64,000 nt of DNA. Source: an uncultured Gammaproteobacteria bacterium. GTDB taxonomy: Bacteria; Pseudomonadota; Gammaproteobacteria; Pseudomonadales; Azotimanducaceae. The translations under genes were made by a program, and so were the position numbers. This document shows, piece by piece, positions 31,930-41,785 of the stretch. The notes under the pieces were generated by a model. It saw only the letters and a program-made list of their open reading frames with translations, was not told the origin of the DNA and did no database searches. The DNA lies in assembly GCA_913045175.1 (NCBI GenBank), contig CAJWQG010000014.1:1-64000 (forward strand), given 5' to 3'. Every line of letters begins with the position of its first letter. The first letter of the stretch is position 1.

Positions 31930-34752
31930 TCAGGTTAGAACCGGTTTTAGGAATTGGCCTGTGAAAGAGTGGGGGCACTTAGTTAGTTGTTCGGGAGTAC
32001 CTGTGGCAATGATTTCGCCGCCGCCTTCGCCACCTTCCGGACCCAGATCAACAACCCAGTCTGCCGTTTTGATGACGTCGAGGTTGTGCTCGATAACGAC
32101 GATGGTGTTGCCGTGGTCGCGTAACCGGTGAATGACTTCAAGCAACTGCTGGATGTCGTGGAAGTGTAAACCGGTTGTGGGTTCATCAAGGATGTAGAGG
32201 GTATTACCAGTATCCCGCTTGGACAATTCTCTAGATAGCTTCACCCGTTGTGCTTCGCCTCCAGACAGTGTGATCGCGCTTTGTCCGAGTTTGATGTAAC
32301 CAAGACCGACGTCCAGCAGAGTTTGAAGACGGCGGGCGACCATTGGTACTGCAGAGAGAAACTCAAACGCTTCTTCCACGGTCATGGCCAGGACTTCGTC
32401 TATGGATTTACCCTTGTAGCGAACCTCCAGTGTTTCGCGGTTGTAGCGTTTCCCTTTACATTCATCACAGGTCACGTAGATGTCTGGCAGAAAGTGCATT
32501 TCCACCTTGATCAGCCCGTCACCCTGGCAGGCTTCGCAGCGACCGCCTTTTACATTAAAGCTGAAGCGACCAGGCTTGTAGCCTCTTGAACGAGCCTCTG
32601 ATGTCGCGGCAAATAATTCGCGAATAGGCGTAAAAATATTGGTATAGGTAGCAGGATTGGATCTGGGGGTTCTGCCTATCGGGCTCTGATCGATATCTAC
32701 CACCTTATCCAGATTGTCGAGACCAGAGATTGATTTATGAGGGCCTACGGTTGGCGTCGTCGCGCCATTCAGTGCCCTAGCTGCAATTGGATACAGAGTG
32801 TGGTTTACCAGCGTGGACTTGCCGGAGCCAGATACCCCGGTGATGCAGGTCATCAATCCAATGGGGATAGTGAGATGCACATTCTTTAAATTGTTTCCCG
32901 TCACCCCTTCGAGTTGAAGCAAACGGTCCGGGTCTAAATTAACTCTAGTGTCTGGTATTGATATCTCTCGTTTCCCGGAAAGAAACTGTCCCGTAATCGA
33001 TCGATCGCAAGCGATCAGGTCGTCAGCAGACCCGAAGGCAACCACCTCGCCACCATGAGCGCCCGCGCCAGGTCCGATATCAACCAGAAAATCAGCCGCT
33101 CGAATAGCTTCCTGATCGTGCTCGACGATAATCACTGTATTTCCTAGGTCTCGCAATCGAGTGAGCGTATTGAGTAATCGGGCATTGTCACGCTGGTGTA
33201 AACCGATTGAGGGTTCATCAAGGATATACATCACTCCGACCAGGCCTGCACCAATCTGACTTGCCAGGCGAATACGTTGAGCTTCGCCGCCAGAAAGGGT
33301 GTCAGCACTGCGTGACAAGGTTAGGTAGTTCAAGCCCACATCTATCAAGAAACTTAACCGAGCGCTAACCTCTTTCTGGATCTTCTCTGCGACCTTGCCC
33401 CGTTGTCCTGTTAGCTTTAACGAGTCGAAGTACTCATGGGCATCGTGAATCGACAGACTGGCGATCTCGGGGAGTGCCTTCTCGTTGATAGTTACCGCGC
33501 AGGCGTCCCTGTTCAGCCGGGTACCATTGCATTCCGGACAGGTTTGGTTGGATAGGAATCGTGAAAGATGCTCCCGCACCGTCTGAGAGTCCGTATCGTG
33601 ATAACGCCGCTCCATATTGGGAATGATCCCCTCGAAGGGATGTTCGCGAGTGTAATGATCCCCCCGATCGTTCACGTAGCGAAACTTTATCTTTTCGGAA
33701 TTGCTGCCGTTGAGAATAATTTCCTGATGTTCGTTATCTAACTCTCGAAATGGTGTGGCCAGTTCGAATTCATAATGGTCGGCGAGACACCCGAGCATCT
33801 GAAAGTAGTAAATGTTGCGCCGGTCCCATCCGTGGATGGCGCCTTCAGAAAGACTTAGTTCGGTATCGTGAATTACATTGTTAGCATCAAAAAATTGTTT
33901 TGATCCAAGCCCATCACATGTCTTACATGCCCCGGCGGGATTATTAAATGAAAAGAATCGCGGTTCTAGTTCGTCGATAGAGTGTTGGCAAATAGGGCAG
34001 GCAAATCTGGCAGAAAACAGCAGGTCTTCTCGATCGTCATCTGTGAAGGCGACTGAAGCAGTTCCGCTCGAGGTTCGAATGGCTGTTTCAAAGGAATCTG
34101 CCAGGCGTACCTTTACATCCTCCCGCACCCGCAGCCGGTCGATAACAACTTCTATTGTGTGCTGCTTGTTCTTATCCAGTTGCGGTGCATCATCCAGGTC
34201 CGAAACGATGCCATCAATTCGTGCGCGTACGAATCCCAGGGCCTTCAACTCGCCAAGTAGATGTTGATGTTCACCTCTACGGCTTCTTACGACAGGTGCC
34301 AATAGCATCAGTCGTGTATCAGGTTCCAATGACATAACCTGGTCGACCATTTGGCTGACGGATTGAGCCTGAAGCTTGGTACCATGGTCAGGACAATGAG
34401 GTTCACCAACTCTCGCAAACAGTAGCCGTAGATAATCGTGGATTTCAGTAATGGTGCCGATCGTTGATCGCGGATTGTGACTGGTAGATTTTTGTTCGAT
34501 GGAGATGGCGGGTGACAAACCCTCGATGTGGTCTACGTCGGGCTTCTCCATGAGTGACAGGAACTGGCGTGCGTAGGCGGAAAGAGATTCGACGTAACGA
34601 CGTTGACCTTCCGCATAAAGCGTGTCGAAAGCAAGAGAGGACTTACCAGACCCGGATAGTCCGGTTACCACCACGAGTTGCTCTCGAGGGATATCCAGAT
34701 CAATATTCTTGAGGTTGTGGGTTCTTGCACCTTTGATCGCAATGCTACCCAT
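31930..34752 (-). CDS. uvrA: UvrABC excinuclease subunit A
   Basis: Damage-recognition ATPase of nucleotide excision repair, 940 residues as in E. coli. Two ABC modules are seen: Walker [10 protein letters not shown] near residue 31 and GVSGSGKST near residue 640, each with an LSGGEAQR signature ([26 protein letters not shown]). The zinc modules CPICQHS...CKTCDG and CEACQGDG...[10 protein letters not shown] are intact. It faces the ribosomal operons and is divergent from the MFS gene; uvrA beside MFS and ssb is a known Pseudomonas order. No LexA box of the E. coli consensus was found upstream. Confidence 0.98.
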   Translation of the reverse strand: MGSIAIKGARTHNLKNIDLDIPREQLVVVTGLSGSGKSSLAFDTLYAEGQRRYVESLSAYARQFLSLMEKPDVDHIEGLSPAISIEQKSTSHNPRSTIGTITEIHDYLRLLFARVGEPHCPDHGTKLQAQSVSQMVDQVMSLEPDTRLMLLAPVVRSRRGEHQHLLGELKALGFVRARIDGIVSDLDDAPQLDKNKQHTIEVVIDRLRVREDVKVRLADSFETAIRTSSGTASVAFTDDDREDLLFSARFACPICQHSIDELEPRFFSFNNPAGACKTCDGLGSKQFFDANNVIHDTELSLSEGAIHGWDRRNIYYFQMLGCLADHYEFELATPFRELDNEHQEIILNGSNSEKIKFRYVNDRGDHYTREHPFEGIIPNMERRYHDTDSQTVREHLSRFLSNQTCPECNGTRLNRDACAVTINEKALPEIASLSIHDAHEYFDSLKLTGQRGKVAEKIQKEVSARLSFLIDVGLNYLTLSRSADTLSGGEAQRIRLASQIGAGLVGVMYILDEPSIGLHQRDNARLLNTLTRLRDLGNTVIIVEHDQEAIRAADFLVDIGPGAGAHGGEVVAFGSADDLIACDRSITGQFLSGKREISIPDTRVNLDPDRLLQLEGVTGNNLKNVHLTIPIGLMTCITGVSGSGKSTLVNHTLYPIAARALNGATTPTVGPHKSISGLDNLDKVVDIDQSPIGRTPRSNPATYTNIFTPIRELFAATSEARSRGYKPGRFSFNVKGGRCEACQGDGLIKVEMHFLPDIYVTCDECKGKRYNRETLEVRYKGKSIDEVLAMTVEEAFEFLSAVPMVARRLQTLLDVGLGYIKLGQSAITLSGGEAQRVKLSRELSKRDTGNTLYILDEPTTGLHFHDIQQLLEVIHRLRDHGNTIVVIEHNLDVIKTADWVVDLGPEGGEGGGEIIATGTPEQLTKCPHSFTGQFLKPVLT

Positions 34753-34945
34753 AGAGAAGTTGCCCCATCGTGGAGGAGTATCCCTTCGTATATTCGGGTA
34801 GGTATAAGAAGACAGAAGAACCAGTATTCTTGATGTGCTGTCTGTGAGTTTTATCTGGATTTGCTATCATCTGGTTTCGTTTAGTATCTGATGTCTTCCT
34901 ACATCGTTTTTTTTTCAAAAGGCGGGATGGTGCGAAGGAGGACAG

Positions 34946-34954
34946 ATGATATAA
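34946..34954 (+). other. Two-codon ORF (ATG ATA TAA) behind a strong SD
   Basis: In the uvrA-MFS spacer, AAGGAGG-type sequence (GAAGGAGG, 34934-34941) is followed after four bases by ATG ATA TAA. It is out of frame with the MFS gene, whose likely ATG is 30 bases further on. The sequence equals the coding part of the lambda bar minigenes. Whether it is translated is unknown; it may be chance. Confidence 0.3.
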
Positions 34955-34983
34955 GTTTGTATTCTCCCAGGCAAAGCTCATCG

Positions 34984-36327
34984 ATGAATAACAAAGAATT
35001 TCTCGCTGCGATAGCTATCGCGGTTTTGTTCCTAGTACGGATGCTTGGTCTGTTCACGATACTGCCGGTATTACCCCTGGTCGCTGAGGAGCTTGTTTCG
35101 AGCACTCCTCTTCTAATTGGCGTAGCGATTGGAATCTATGGTTTATCGCAGGCTGTATTACAGGTCCCGCTAGGACTTGCTTCTGACAGGTTTTCCCGTA
35201 AGTCGGTTATCACTTTCGGTCTTGTGATTTTTATCCTGGGTTCGCTCGTTGCAGCTATGGCTGAGGATATTTTTGGGATTATTCTGGGTAGATTCCTGCA
35301 GGGCTGTGGCGCGATAGCCAGCACCTTGCTTGCCTTGGTGTCTGACGTCACCAGGGTGGAGCAGCGCTCCAAAGCAATGGCCATTATTGGAGCCGGGATC
35401 GGCACTTCATTTGGTGTCTCCATCGTCCTGGGGCCTGTCATTGCAGCATATGCAGGCCTGAGTGGAGTGTTTATGTTTTCAGCGATGGTTGGTGTTCTCG
35501 GGCTGATCATCCTTTGGACTGTCGTACCAACGCCGATCTCCTTGAAAACCAACCTTGATACTAAGGTAGTGATGGAGAAGTTCTCATCGGTCCTATTCAA
35601 TACGTCATTGATACCGGTAAATCTTGGCGTATTTTTTCTGCACTACTTTCTGACGGCTGGGTTTCTGGTGTTTCCTTTGCTGTTCAGAGAAGTCGGCATC
35701 AGTGATGCAGACCATTCAATGTATTATCTAGGTATCTTGTTCGCGTCTGTTGTCCTCATGGCGCCTTTTGTATGGGTGTCAGATCGCAAAGGACGGTCTC
35801 GATCGGTTATGCAGTGGATGGTCATGGTATTGCTGCTGGCTATGTTGGGACTGGCAAGTGTTAAGGGCAGCGTTGCACTCGTGTTATTTATGGTGGCATT
35901 TTTCATTGGGTTCAACCTATTGGAAGTGCTTCTCCCGGCTCATATGAGCAGAGTGGTTGCGGCTGGTACCCGTGGCACAGGAATGGGCGTATATTCGACA
36001 TTTCAGTTTTTGGGAACATTCGCCGGTGGCGTCGTAGGTGGAGTTCTACTTAGCTATGGCGATATTTCCACGGTTCTGTACGTGAATTCAGGTGTTTGCG
36101 TATTTTGGTTTTTGCTGTCTTTCAAAGTAGAGAACCTAAATGAAGTTGAAAGCCGGACAATTGATCTGCGATCTGACGTTGGACTACCTGCCAATCAAGT
36201 AGTGGAAGGTTTATTATCAGTGAATGGTGTACTTGATGTGGTTCTAATAGAAGAAGAACGCGTTGCATACTTGAAAGTTGATAGTGATAGATTTAATGAG
36301 ACTGATATACAACAATTTACCCAGTAG
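34984..36327 (+). CDS. MFS transporter with C-terminal cytosolic domain (YajR-like)
   Basis: A 447-residue major-facilitator protein with 12 hydrophobic segments. Motif A in the loop after segment 2 reads GLASDRFSRKSVITFG. The last 60 or so residues are hydrophilic and have the pattern VEGLLSVNGVLDVVLIEEER with YLKVD, resembling the small ferredoxin-like domain attached to E. coli YajR. The substrate is unknown; drug efflux is often assumed for the family. The start is uncertain: ATG 34984 begins a normal first membrane helix but has only a weak SD, while the strong SD at 34934-34941 serves an out-of-frame two-codon ORF; TTG 34957 is an alternative. Position between uvrA and ssb matches Pseudomonas. 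Confidence 0.85.
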   Translation: MNNKEFLAAIAIAVLFLVRMLGLFTILPVLPLVAEELVSSTPLLIGVAIGIYGLSQAVLQVPLGLASDRFSRKSVITFGLVIFILGSLVAAMAEDIFGIILGRFLQGCGAIASTLLALVSDVTRVEQRSKAMAIIGAGIGTSFGVSIVLGPVIAAYAGLSGVFMFSAMVGVLGLIILWTVVPTPISLKTNLDTKVVMEKFSSVLFNTSLIPVNLGVFFLHYFLTAGFLVFPLLFREVGISDADHSMYYLGILFASVVLMAPFVWVSDRKGRSRSVMQWMVMVLLLAMLGLASVKGSVALVLFMVAFFIGFNLLEVLLPAHMSRVVAAGTRGTGMGVYSTFQFLGTFAGGVVGGVLLSYGDISTVLYVNSGVCVFWFLLSFKVENLNEVESRTIDLRSDVGLPANQVVEGLLSVNGVLDVVLIEEERVAYLKVDSDRFNETDIQQFTQ

Positions 36328-36345
36328 TAAATACAGGAGATAAAC

Positions 36346-36801
36346 ATGGCGCGTGGCATCAATAAGGTGATTCTCGTGGGAAACCTGGGACGCGACCCGG
36401 AAACTCGTTACATGCCTAGTGGTAGTGCGGTAACTAACGTATCTGTGGCTACTTCCAAAAGCTGGCGAGATAGGGAGAGCGGTGAACAACGAGATCGGAC
36501 AGAATGGCATCGAATCGTGTTTTTCAACCGGTTGGCAGAGATTGCCAATGAATATCTGCGTAAAGGATCCAAGGTTTATATCGAAGGAGAGCTACGAACG
36601 CGAGAGTGGGAACGAGATGGTCAAAAGCATTATTCGACCGAAGTTGTAGCGAATGAAATGCAGATGCTTGATAGCCGCGGAGATATGCCGCCAGCGGATC
36701 GATCCGGTGGTGGTCAATCGGGGGGTGGTCAATCTGGAGGAGGTTCCGACGACTTTGGTCCGCCACCCACAGATGACTTTGATGATGACATACCATTTTA
36801 A
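36346..36801 (+). CDS. ssb: Single-stranded DNA-binding protein
   Basis: SSB (151 residues): an N-terminal OB fold beginning [19 protein letters not shown], a Gly/Gln/Ser-rich linker ([14 protein letters not shown]), and the acidic tip DFDDDIPF that recruits replication and repair partners. SD CAGGAGA precedes the ATG. Position beside uvrA is conserved in gammaproteobacteria. Confidence 0.98.
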   Translation: MARGINKVILVGNLGRDPETRYMPSGSAVTNVSVATSKSWRDRESGEQRDRTEWHRIVFFNRLAEIANEYLRKGSKVYIEGELRTREWERDGQKHYSTEVVANEMQMLDSRGDMPPADRSGGGQSGGGQSGGGSDDFGPPPTDDFDDDIPF

Positions 36802-36848
36802 GAGTATGGCCTAGAGCATTTACGTCTTTATCAGTTGGTTCATCAAAG

Positions 36849-37643
36849 CTAGATCAGTAGAAACAAGGCGGCGCCGAGAAGCAATCGATACAAGATAAAT
36901 GGCAGGAAGCCGACTCGATCGATCAAGCCAAGAAACAGCTTTATGCAGGCGAAAGCCGCGCCCCCGGCGATGACGCCTCCTGTCGCCATGCTGGCCCAGT
37001 TGACAGTCGTTCCAGAATCGATCAGATCGATGGTCTGTAGGAAACTCGCCCCGGCGATTGCGGGAATTGCGATCAAGAACGATATTCGTGATGCTGCTTC
37101 CCGAGTAAATCCGAGGAAGAGCGCCATCGTCATGGTGACTCCAGAGCGGGAGGCCCCTGGAACAAGCGCGATGCACTGGCTAATACCAATCAACAAAGCA
37201 GCAGGCAGATCGAGCTCACGTTGAGTACGATTTCGTCTCCCCATCAGATCAGCAGCGAGTAATACCAGCGCAAACAATATAGTGGCAATAATGATTACGT
37301 TTAGTGCCCTAAAGTTTGCTTCGATCCAGAAGCGGCCAAAGAAGCCCACAAAAAGCACCGGAAGACTCGCAATAACCAGGAAACAGGCGAACCGGCTATC
37401 ATCTGTTTGTTCTTGATTCTTTAGAGCGCTGAGTACTGCACTTAACAATTGGTAGATGTCATGGCGAAAGTAGGTAACGACCGCTACCAGGGAACCCAGG
37501 TGCACAGCAGTATCGAAAGCAAGTCCCTGGTCAGGCCAACCCAATACATGGTGGGGCAGGAGCAGGTGTGCAGAACTTGAGATTGGCAGGAACTCTGTAA
37601 TACCCTGAATCAGAGCCAGTGCGATTGTTTGCAGGAATTCCAA
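36849..37643 (-). CDS. uppP: Undecaprenyl-diphosphatase
   Basis: Integral membrane enzyme (264 residues) that recycles undecaprenyl diphosphate to the monophosphate lipid carrier for peptidoglycan and other polymers. The catalytic motif ITEFLPISSSAHL is near the N-terminus, and PGASRSGVTM near residue 160. About eight hydrophobic segments. The start codon appears to be TTG (37643) with AGGA seven bases upstream. Convergent with ssb. Confidence 0.95.
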   Translation of the reverse strand: MEFLQTIALALIQGITEFLPISSSAHLLLPHHVLGWPDQGLAFDTAVHLGSLVAVVTYFRHDIYQLLSAVLSALKNQEQTDDSRFACFLVIASLPVLFVGFFGRFWIEANFRALNVIIIATILFALVLLAADLMGRRNRTQRELDLPAALLIGISQCIALVPGASRSGVTMTMALFLGFTREAASRISFLIAIPAIAGASFLQTIDLIDSGTTVNWASMATGGVIAGGAAFACIKLFLGLIDRVGFLPFILYRLLLGAALFLLI

Positions 37644-37732
37644 AGTATTCCTAAACTAAGTGTGATCGGAGAGTTTAACTGGTTTTGGAGATCATATTGA
37701 ACGTTACTAAAGAGGCGCATTAAGTTTTCGAC

Positions 37733-38320
37733 ATGGCAGAGATACCACTTTTTCCTCTACCTTTGGTACTTTTCCCGGGTGGACGTTTACCCTTACAGAT
37801 ATTTGAAACTCGCTATCTGGACATGATTAAGCGATGTATGCGCGACAACGCAGGGTTTGGCATTGTAATGATCGAGCAGGGCACTGAAGTGCTAGATGAT
37901 GATGAGACTCAGCCCGAGATTAGCCGCCAGGGAACCTATAGTACTGTAGTAGATTTTGACCAGTTTCCGAATGGTATGTTGGGAATTATGACGGAAGGTC
38001 AGGTGAAATTTGTTGTCCGGGAAATGTACGAACAACCAGATCATTTGATGATGGCGGAGGTGGATTTCCTTGAGCAAGAGGAGGAGTCTATGTTACCTGA
38101 GCACAAGGTTCATCTGGTGACGATTCTTCAGTCCTTGATGGAGGATGAGTGGGTATCACGCTTGAATTATGAAGTGGATTTTAGTGCGGCCGGAGAAGTT
38201 GGCGCACGTCTTGTTGAACTGCTTCCATTTGGAAACAAAACCAAACAACAATTGTTTGAGATGAGAAACCCTATAGCTCGATTGGATGAGCTTGATCGGA
38301 TGATCGCAAAAATGCAGTAG
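37733..38320 (+). CDS. LON substrate-binding-domain protein (stand-alone)
   Basis: A 195-residue protein consisting of the N-terminal PUA-like domain of Lon protease without ATPase or protease. The start PLFPLPLVLFPGGRLPLQIFE is the domain signature, followed by RYLDMIKRCM. Such proteins are widespread in gammaproteobacteria (YcaN/DUF-type LON domain family) and their function is not established. It is convergent with the glycosylase gene and divergent from uppP. Confidence 0.9.
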   Translation: MAEIPLFPLPLVLFPGGRLPLQIFETRYLDMIKRCMRDNAGFGIVMIEQGTEVLDDDETQPEISRQGTYSTVVDFDQFPNGMLGIMTEGQVKFVVREMYEQPDHLMMAEVDFLEQEEESMLPEHKVHLVTILQSLMEDEWVSRLNYEVDFSAAGEVGARLVELLPFGNKTKQQLFEMRNPIARLDELDRMIAKMQ

Positions 38321-38326
38321 TGGCTT

Positions 38327-39004
38327 CTAAGCCATTTCCAGAACCTTGTAATCCTTATCTATCCGCCATCGTCTCTTTGTAAGAGGATTGCTGGTGCAGT
38401 GTTTGGCGAGAGAATAATCTACGAAGCGATACATCAGGTGTTCGTCTCGACCTATGGGAATTCCAAGTCGCGGGCATTGAATGATATGTGGCACCTTGAG
38501 CCCTGCGTCAGTTAGTACAAAATTATCTTCATCGAGACACATTTGATCCCACTCGGTCAGCTTAAGGTCCAGCGCCTTACACATTAGGGTTTGACCTTTG
38601 CACAGCGACTCTGGTGTTCTGACTCCACTGGGAGATGGGTTCAGTTTCTGCGTTATTTCGACACATATTTTTGGGCTTACTCTATCGATATGAGGGAATG
38701 CAGACTTAACGAGTACGCCGTGTCCTTTGCCGCGGGCAGAAAAGTTAATCGAATCTTTCCCCCGGGAGTAATACATGTAGATTGTTCCCGGTGCCATAAT
38801 AAGAGCGGCACGCTTCGGAGTGAATCCAAGAGAAGGATGGCTGCCTTTCTCGGTAATTTCATAGGCCTCAGTTTCTATTATCCTGGCGGATAGCCACACG
38901 CTACGCCCTTGATATTGAATATTATGTCTCAGGACCTTTCCCAGAAGATCGATTGCCAGTTTCCGGGAAGGCTTGTCAAAGAATCCGGAGCCTAATGTTT
39001 TCAA
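38327..39004 (-). CDS. DNA-3-methyladenine glycosylase (AAG/MPG family)
   Basis: A 225-residue monofunctional base-excision glycosylase of the mammalian-type AAG fold. Conserved elements: [10 protein letters not shown], the catalytic ARIIETEAY (Glu), [12 protein letters not shown], and the DNA-intercalating Tyr region. It removes alkylated purines. The start is inferred as TTG 39004 because no ATG with conserved upstream sequence exists. The gene is divergent from proA with only about 45 bases between the starts. Confidence 0.9.
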   Translation of the reverse strand: MKTLGSGFFDKPSRKLAIDLLGKVLRHNIQYQGRSVWLSARIIETEAYEITEKGSHPSLGFTPKRAALIMAPGTIYMYYSRGKDSINFSARGKGHGVLVKSAFPHIDRVSPKICVEITQKLNPSPSGVRTPESLCKGQTLMCKALDLKLTEWDQMCLDEDNFVLTDAGLKVPHIIQCPRLGIPIGRDEHLMYRFVDYSLAKHCTSNPLTKRRWRIDKDYKVLEMA

Positions 39005-39049
39005 GCTGTTTACTTATCATGGTGGTTGACGCCCATGTATAATATGACT

Positions 39050-40318
39050 ATGGGTGATATGAAGAAATACATGCTTGATCTTGGGCGCGCAGCACAAAAG
39101 GCTGCGATCGAGAATCGACGCGCTACCACAGAGCAGAAGAATACTGCACTGATGGCGATCGGTGACGAGATACTCAAAAGCCGAGATTTCCTGATGGCGG
39201 AAAACGAAAAAGATCTTGTAGAAGGTCGAAAAAATGATATTGGTGACGCGTTACTGGATCGTTTGACGTTTACTGATGCTCGTTTTGACACAATGGTTGA
39301 AGGACTGCATCAGGTTGTAAATCTCGACGATCCGATTGGTGAAATTACAGAGATGTCCTACCGACCGAATGGGATGCAGGTCGGAAAACTGCGTACACCA
39401 CTTGGTGTGATCGGCATAATTTTTGAATCCCGACCAAATGTGACGGTAGACGCGGCGAGTTTGTGCGTGAAGTCTGGCAATGCGACTATCCTGCGGGGTG
39501 GGTCAGAGTCTGTTCATTCCAATGTGGCGCTTGGTAAATGTATTTCTGCTGGAATAGCGCAATCAGGTTTACCACCGGCGGTGGTGCAATTGGTGGAACA
39601 TACGGATCGATCGGCGGTAGGTGAGCTTATTACGATGGATCAATATGTTGATGTTCTTGTGGCCCGAGGTGGCAAAAGCCTTATAGAAAGAATTACTGAT
39701 GAAGCGACAATATCGGTCATCAAACATTTAGATGGTGTATGCCATGTCTACCTCGATGATGATGCGGACCAAGAAAAGGCATTGGAGATAGCCTATAACT
39801 CAAAGACAAATCGATATGCGGTTTGCAATGCGATGGAAACGTTACTGGTGGCGGACTCGATTGCTTCAGCGGTGTTACCTCCACTGGCTGAACGATATGC
39901 AAAAGAGGGCGTCGAGTTAAGGGGCTGCGAATCAACGGTGAAACTTCTATCAAATGTTTCCGAGGTGAAGCCAGCGACAGAAGAAGATTGGTATGAGGAG
40001 TATTTGTCGCCGGTGTTGGCGATTAAGGTGGTCGATGGCCTCGAAGGCGCGATGCAACATATAGACCAATTCGGTTCAAATCACACTGATACTATCGTTA
40101 CCGAGAACTTTACAAAGGCCCGACGATTTATCCAGGAAGTGGATTCGAGTTCGGTGATCGTAAACGCGTCAACCCGGTTGTCCGATGGTTTTGAGTATGG
40201 CCTTGGTGCGGAGATTGGGATATCGACGAATAAGCTCCATGCGCGCGGACCGGTGGGCCTTGAAGGTCTCACTTCTCAGAAGTTCGTTGTTTTTGGGGAT
40301 GGACAAATTCGTCAATGA
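39050..40318 (+). CDS. proA: Glutamate-5-semialdehyde dehydrogenase (gamma-glutamyl phosphate reductase)
   Basis: Second enzyme of proline synthesis: reduces gamma-glutamyl phosphate with NADPH. About 422 residues, matching Pseudomonas ProA. Conserved: [21 protein letters not shown], the [11 protein letters not shown] loop, the catalytic Cys in [12 protein letters not shown], and the end [18 protein letters not shown]. Several in-frame starts exist (39026 TTG; ATG at 39035, 39044, 39050, 39059); length comparison favours 39050 or 39059. The stop overlaps the nadD start (ATGA). Confidence 0.95.
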   Translation: MGDMKKYMLDLGRAAQKAAIENRRATTEQKNTALMAIGDEILKSRDFLMAENEKDLVEGRKNDIGDALLDRLTFTDARFDTMVEGLHQVVNLDDPIGEITEMSYRPNGMQVGKLRTPLGVIGIIFESRPNVTVDAASLCVKSGNATILRGGSESVHSNVALGKCISAGIAQSGLPPAVVQLVEHTDRSAVGELITMDQYVDVLVARGGKSLIERITDEATISVIKHLDGVCHVYLDDDADQEKALEIAYNSKTNRYAVCNAMETLLVADSIASAVLPPLAERYAKEGVELRGCESTVKLLSNVSEVKPATEEDWYEEYLSPVLAIKVVDGLEGAMQHIDQFGSNHTDTIVTENFTKARRFIQEVDSSSVIVNASTRLSDGFEYGLGAEIGISTNKLHARGPVGLEGLTSQKFVVFGDGQIRQ

Positions 40319-40977
40319 GGACGGGTATCGCCGTTCTTGGTGGAACCTTTGATCCTGTGCATCTCGGGCACCTGGAATCGGCACGTTCAATCAGGGACGC
40401 ATTGTCTGTTAACGAAGTAAGAATGGTTCCTGCGTTTAAGCCACCGCACCGTAACCCCCCGGAATCATCTGCCGAGCACCGTCTGGCAATGTTGCAGGTT
40501 GCGGTAGAGGGTTTGCCCAATATTGTTGTTGATGACAGAGAAATTCGTCGAGAGGGAAGGTCCTATACCGTGGAGACACTGACTTCTCTTCGTGATGAGG
40601 TTGGCTCAGAGGTCGCGGTATACTTCGTCATGGGTGTGGACGCTTTTTGTACGCTGGATCAATGGCATGAGTGGCGCAGTATCGCCGACCTTGCTCACAT
40701 CGTCGTCCTGCAACGACCAGGTCACGAGATGAAGCTGTCAGAAAAAATGGCGAAGTGGATTGAGGACAGAGAAACTGAGAAGTTGGAAGAGCTAGTGAAC
40801 CATCCCGGGGGAGGTGTCTGTTTCCTTGAACTTGAGCAGGTCGCAGTATCTTCCACAGAAATAAGAGAAGCGCTTCATCGCGGGGAAGTTCCGGAGGGGA
40901 AGTTACCAGGCCTGGTGAGAGCGTATATCAAGTGTCACGACTTGTATCAGCGAGAAAACAGCAATGCCGAATGTTGA
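40315..40977 (+). CDS. nadD: Nicotinate-nucleotide adenylyltransferase
   Basis: Makes nicotinate adenine dinucleotide from NaMN and ATP in NAD synthesis (220 residues). The nucleotidyltransferase motif [12 protein letters not shown] begins at about residue 9, and the late ISSTEIR-type motif appears as [13 protein letters not shown]. Overlaps proA by four bases and rsfS by 14, so the three are one operon. Confidence 0.97.
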   Translation: MRTGIAVLGGTFDPVHLGHLESARSIRDALSVNEVRMVPAFKPPHRNPPESSAEHRLAMLQVAVEGLPNIVVDDREIRREGRSYTVETLTSLRDEVGSEVAVYFVMGVDAFCTLDQWHEWRSIADLAHIVVLQRPGHEMKLSEKMAKWIEDRETEKLEELVNHPGGGVCFLELEQVAVSSTEIREALHRGEVPEGKLPGLVRAYIKCHDLYQRENSNAEC

Positions 40978-41311
40978 GTTAAGAGATCTGGTTATCGATG
41001 CCTTGGAAGATCGAAAAGGTGTTGATATTCAATGCCTTGATGTATTGGAGCAGACCGACATCACAGATTATATGGTTGTCGCCAGTGGAACATCCGCCAG
41101 ACAGGTTAAGGCGCTCGCCGAGAGCGTTATTGAGCAGGCTGCCACTATCGATATGAAGCCGCTAGGGGTCGAGGGGATGGAAGATGGCGAGTGGGTATTG
41201 ATTGATCTCACCGATGTTGTCATTCATGTGATGTTGCCGCAGGTGCGGGATTTCTATGACCTTGAACGTTTGTGGAGTATGTCGCCTTCACAAAAGGGTC
41301 TGCAGGAGTGA
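40964..41311 (+). CDS. rsfS: Ribosomal silencing factor RsfS
   Basis: RsfS (115 residues) binds L14 on the 50S subunit and blocks subunit joining when nutrients run low. Conserved [19 protein letters not shown] and the segment [16 protein letters not shown] with the end [10 protein letters not shown]. The start overlaps nadD. rlmH follows after three bases; nadD-rsfS-rlmH is a common order. Confidence 0.97.
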   Translation: MPNVELRDLVIDALEDRKGVDIQCLDVLEQTDITDYMVVASGTSARQVKALAESVIEQAATIDMKPLGVEGMEDGEWVLIDLTDVVIHVMLPQVRDFYDLERLWSMSPSQKGLQE

Positions 41312-41314
41312 CTG

Positions 41315-41782
41315 GTGAGGCTCGAAATAATAGCGATTGGCAACAAGCCACCATCCTGGCTGAGAGATGGCGTTGATGAATACAGACGGCGAATGCCACG
41401 TGAATGCAGTATTTCGGTTAGAGAGATCCCCCTACCAAAAAGGACGAAGAGCACGCCATCCGCGCAGTGCATAAAAGTGGAGGCAGAGAAAATCAGGGGC
41501 GCGCTCGTGCCTGATTCCAGGACTGTCGCCATGGATGTAAAAGGTAAGGGGTGGAGTACAGAGGAGCTCTCGCAGCATCTAATGCGCTGGATGACCGATT
41601 ATCAGTCCGTACAATTTGTGGTTGGTGGTCCAGACGGGTTGGAGAAGGATATTGTCGAATGTGCAGATGATGTTTGGTCCTTGTCCCGTCTTACCTTCCC
41701 GCATGCGTTTGTGCCTGTTTTGATTACAGAGCAGTTGTATAGGGCCTGGACTATGATCAATCGTCACCCATATCACAGGTAA
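41315..41782 (+). CDS. rlmH: 23S rRNA (pseudouridine1915-N3)-methyltransferase RlmH
   Basis: SPOUT methyltransferase (155 residues) that methylates pseudouridine 1915 in helix 69 of mature 70S ribosomes. The SAM-binding knot has FVVGGPDGL and LTFPHAFVPVLITEQLYRA, and the protein ends NRHPYHR as usual. Start GTG 41315. mrdA follows after three bases. Confidence 0.97.
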   Translation: MRLEIIAIGNKPPSWLRDGVDEYRRRMPRECSISVREIPLPKRTKSTPSAQCIKVEAEKIRGALVPDSRTVAMDVKGKGWSTEELSQHLMRWMTDYQSVQFVVGGPDGLEKDIVECADDVWSLSRLTFPHAFVPVLITEQLYRAWTMINRHPYHR

Positions 41783-41785
41783 GCT

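Noticed and set aside
34753-34890. LexA (SOS) operator between uvrA and the MFS gene
   Set aside because: CTGT and related half-sites occur but no CTGT-N8-ACAG dyad is present. A host-specific LexA box cannot be excluded.
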